Origin: Pseudonocardia bannensis
GTDB lineage: Bacteria > Actinomycetota > Actinomycetes > Mycobacteriales > Pseudonocardiaceae
Direction: 5' to 3'
Assembly (NCBI RefSeq): GCF_012911875.1
Contig: NZ_JAAXKZ010000003.1
Location: 47,214 to 111,213, forward strand
DNA length: 64,000 nucleotides
In this document: piece after piece, positions 62,693 through 64,000 of the stretch
How positions within the stretch are numbered: position 1 is the first letter of the stretch
Layout of the letters: each line of letters begins with the position of its first letter
The notes under the pieces: generated by a model
What the model was told of the DNA's origin: nothing
Seen by the model: the letters and a program-made list of their open reading frames with translations, nothing else
Database searches by the model: none
Program-made: the position numbers and the translations under genes

Positions 62693-64000
62693 CTAACGCC
62701 CCTGGACGGCCTGCTCGGCGGTCGTCAGCCACTCGCGCCACTGGTCGGCCTGGCCCTGGGCCTGCTCGGCGCGACGGATGTCGCCGGCCGCGCGGGCCTT
62801 CTCCGCCTGGGCCTCGAACTGGGCCACCCGGTCGCGGAACTGCGCGACCCGGGCCTCGGCCTCCGGGTCGGTGCGGCGCCACTGGCGGTCGGCCGCCTCG
62901 CGGACCTTCTCCTCGACCGCGCGCAGCCGGGCCTCCAGCGGACGGACGTCGTCGCGCGGGACCTTGCCGATCTCCTCCCAGCGCTCCTGGATGCTGCGAA
63001 GTGCCGCTCGGGCGGCGTCCGGGTCGGCCACGTCGATCTTCTCGGCCTCGTTGAGCAGCGCCTTCTTGGCCTCGGCGTTGGCGACGAACTCGGCGTCGCG
63101 CTCGGCGAAGGTCTCCGCACGCCGGGCGAAGAACGCGTCCTGCGCGGTCCGGAAGCGCTGCCACAGCGCGTCGTCGGCGTCCTTCTGCGCGCGGCCGGCG
63201 GCCTTCCACTCGGCCATCAGGTCGCGGTAGCGCGCGGCGGCGGGGCCCCAGTCCGTGGAGTCGGCCAGCGCCTCCGCCTCCAGTACCAGTTCCTCCTTGC
63301 GGGCCTTCGCCCCGGCGCGCTGGCGGTCGAGGTCGGCGAAGTGCGAGCCGCGGCGACGGTTGAACGCCTCGCGGGCCTTGGAGAAGCGCTTCCACAGCGC
63401 CTCGTCGGTCTTGCGGTCGATCCCACGGATCGTCCGCCACTCGTCGAGGATCGCCTTGAACCGGTCGCCGGCCTGCTTCCACTGGGTGGCCTCGGCGGCG
63501 AGCTGCTCGGCCTCGTCGGCCAGGGCCTCCTTGCGCGCCACCGCGGCGGCGCGCTGCGCGTCGCGGGCCGAGCGGGCGGCACCGACCGACACCTCGGCCT
63601 GGGCGACCAGCTCGTCCAGTCGGCGCCGCAGTCCGTCGACGTCGCCGACCACGGCGGCATCGGCCAGCCCGTCGCGCAGGGTGCGCGCGCTGGTCAGGGC
63701 GTGCTTCGGGTCGCCGCCGCCGGCTGTGAGGCGGGCGGCCAGCAGTTCGACCTCGGTCAGCAGGTCGTCGAAGCGGCGGGCGAAGTGTGCGAGGCCCTCC
63801 TCCGGCGCCCCGGCCTGCCAGGACCCGACGACCCGCTCGCCGTCGGCGGTGCGCAGGTAGATCGTGCCCTCGGCGTCGACGCGGCCCCAGCGCGCGGGGT
63901 CGGCGCTCGCGGCGGCGACGGGCGAGGCCCCCGCCGCGGGGGGCGCCGTGGCGGGCGCGGGCGCCGGGCCGGGGGCGGGGCGCGACGCTGAGCCCGCGGG
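62693..64000 (-). CDS. DUF349-domain protein (5' end outside window)
   Basis: The frame is open from the stop at 62693-62695 to the right edge (436 codons incl. stop), so the start lies beyond 64000. The N-terminal visible part is Ala/Pro-rich, then DPARWGRVDAEGTIYLRTADGERVVGSWQ. The rest is several DUF349 repeats, each helical with a W-x-x-x-G/A and F-x-x-A pattern: LDEWRTIRGIDRKTDEALWKRF, LMAEWKAAGRAQKDADDALW, IQERWEEIGKVPRDDVRPLE. It is long-helical and cytoplasmic. DUF349 proteins are linked to ribosome or nucleic-acid functions in some bacteria; the role here is not established. Convergent with the miaB operon. Confidence 0.9.
   Translation of the reverse strand, partial: PAGSASRPAPGPAPAPATAPPAAGASPVAAASADPARWGRVDAEGTIYLRTADGERVVGSWQAGAPEEGLAHFARRFDDLLTEVELLAARLTAGGGDPKHALTSARTLRDGLADAAVVGDVDGLRRRLDELVAQAEVSVGAARSARDAQRAAAVARKEALADEAEQLAAEATQWKQAGDRFKAILDEWRTIRGIDRKTDEALWKRFSKAREAFNRRRGSHFADLDRQRAGAKARKEELVLEAEALADSTDWGPAAARYRDLMAEWKAAGRAQKDADDALWQRFRTAQDAFFARRAETFAERDAEFVANAEAKKALLNEAEKIDVADPDAARAALRSIQERWEEIGKVPRDDVRPLEARLRAVEEKVREAADRQWRRTDPEAEARVAQFRDRVAQFEAQAEKARAAGDIRRAEQAQGQADQWREWLTTAEQAVQGR

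Overview
The window is very GC-rich (roughly 70% or more), densely coded on both strands and rich in GTG starts. It looks like the chromosome of a high-GC actinomycete. Four things point to the mycolata/Pseudonocardiaceae side, probably Pseudonocardia or a relative (inference). They are the miaB / small membrane protein / DUF349 order, the panB, exported TAP-like peptidase, GlnA2 and glnE neighbourhood, the IdeR-galE pair, and a mycothiol-type maleylpyruvate isomerase. No rRNA, tRNA, CRISPR array, insertion sequence or phage gene was found.

Positions 1-17262 form an aromatic-catabolism region with three IclR regulators. A PEP-utilising enzyme is cut by the left edge. A translationally coupled operon follows at 2070-5576: a Rieske oxygenase, a zinc ribbon, a protein with a thioredoxin-like start, and a UGSC-family selenoprotein. 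The selenoprotein is broken in a standard ORF scan because its selenocysteine codon is an in-frame TGA at 5319-5321. A perfect 8-bp hairpin directly downstream of that TGA is a candidate bacterial SECIS element. Facing this operon is a second one on the minus strand: two MhpD/DmpE-type enzymes, a 4-oxalocrotonate tautomerase and a Rieske ferredoxin. Then come two tandem XylE-like extradiol dioxygenases separated by four 33-bp repeats, a histidine phosphatase, and a fused indolepyruvate:ferredoxin oxidoreductase. Together they suggest meta-cleavage of a catechol, perhaps entered through a phosphorylated phenol.

Positions 17263-30000 are mostly housekeeping: an M23 peptidase behind a long leader, a decayed transhydrogenase-like pseudogene, DUF4192, galE, an IdeR-type repressor, a rhodanese, an acuC-pat deacetylase/acetyltransferase pair, and class I fumarase. 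From 29937 to 35319 a second catabolic group holds an orphan molybdenum hydroxylase subunit, a serine hydrolase, an FAH-family hydrolase and a mycothiol-type isomerase.

Positions 35411-52700 hold a Cys-rich protein with a 56-residue upstream gene, an RNB nuclease, a nitroreductase, a GCS2-family ligase, an MFS exporter, panB, nadE, the exported peptidase, glnA2, glnE and a LysE exporter. Positions 52743-60530 carry a gluABCD-type glutamate ABC transporter, a two-component system, a membrane protein behind a 31-bp palindromic operator, and a TAXI binding protein. The window closes with miaB, a small membrane protein and the start-less part of a DUF349 gene.

A recurring oddity is short tandem repeats (15, 33, 12, 6 and 22 bp units) between genes. 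Three of the five arrays contain or begin at a gene's stop codon, and a fourth lies just beyond one.
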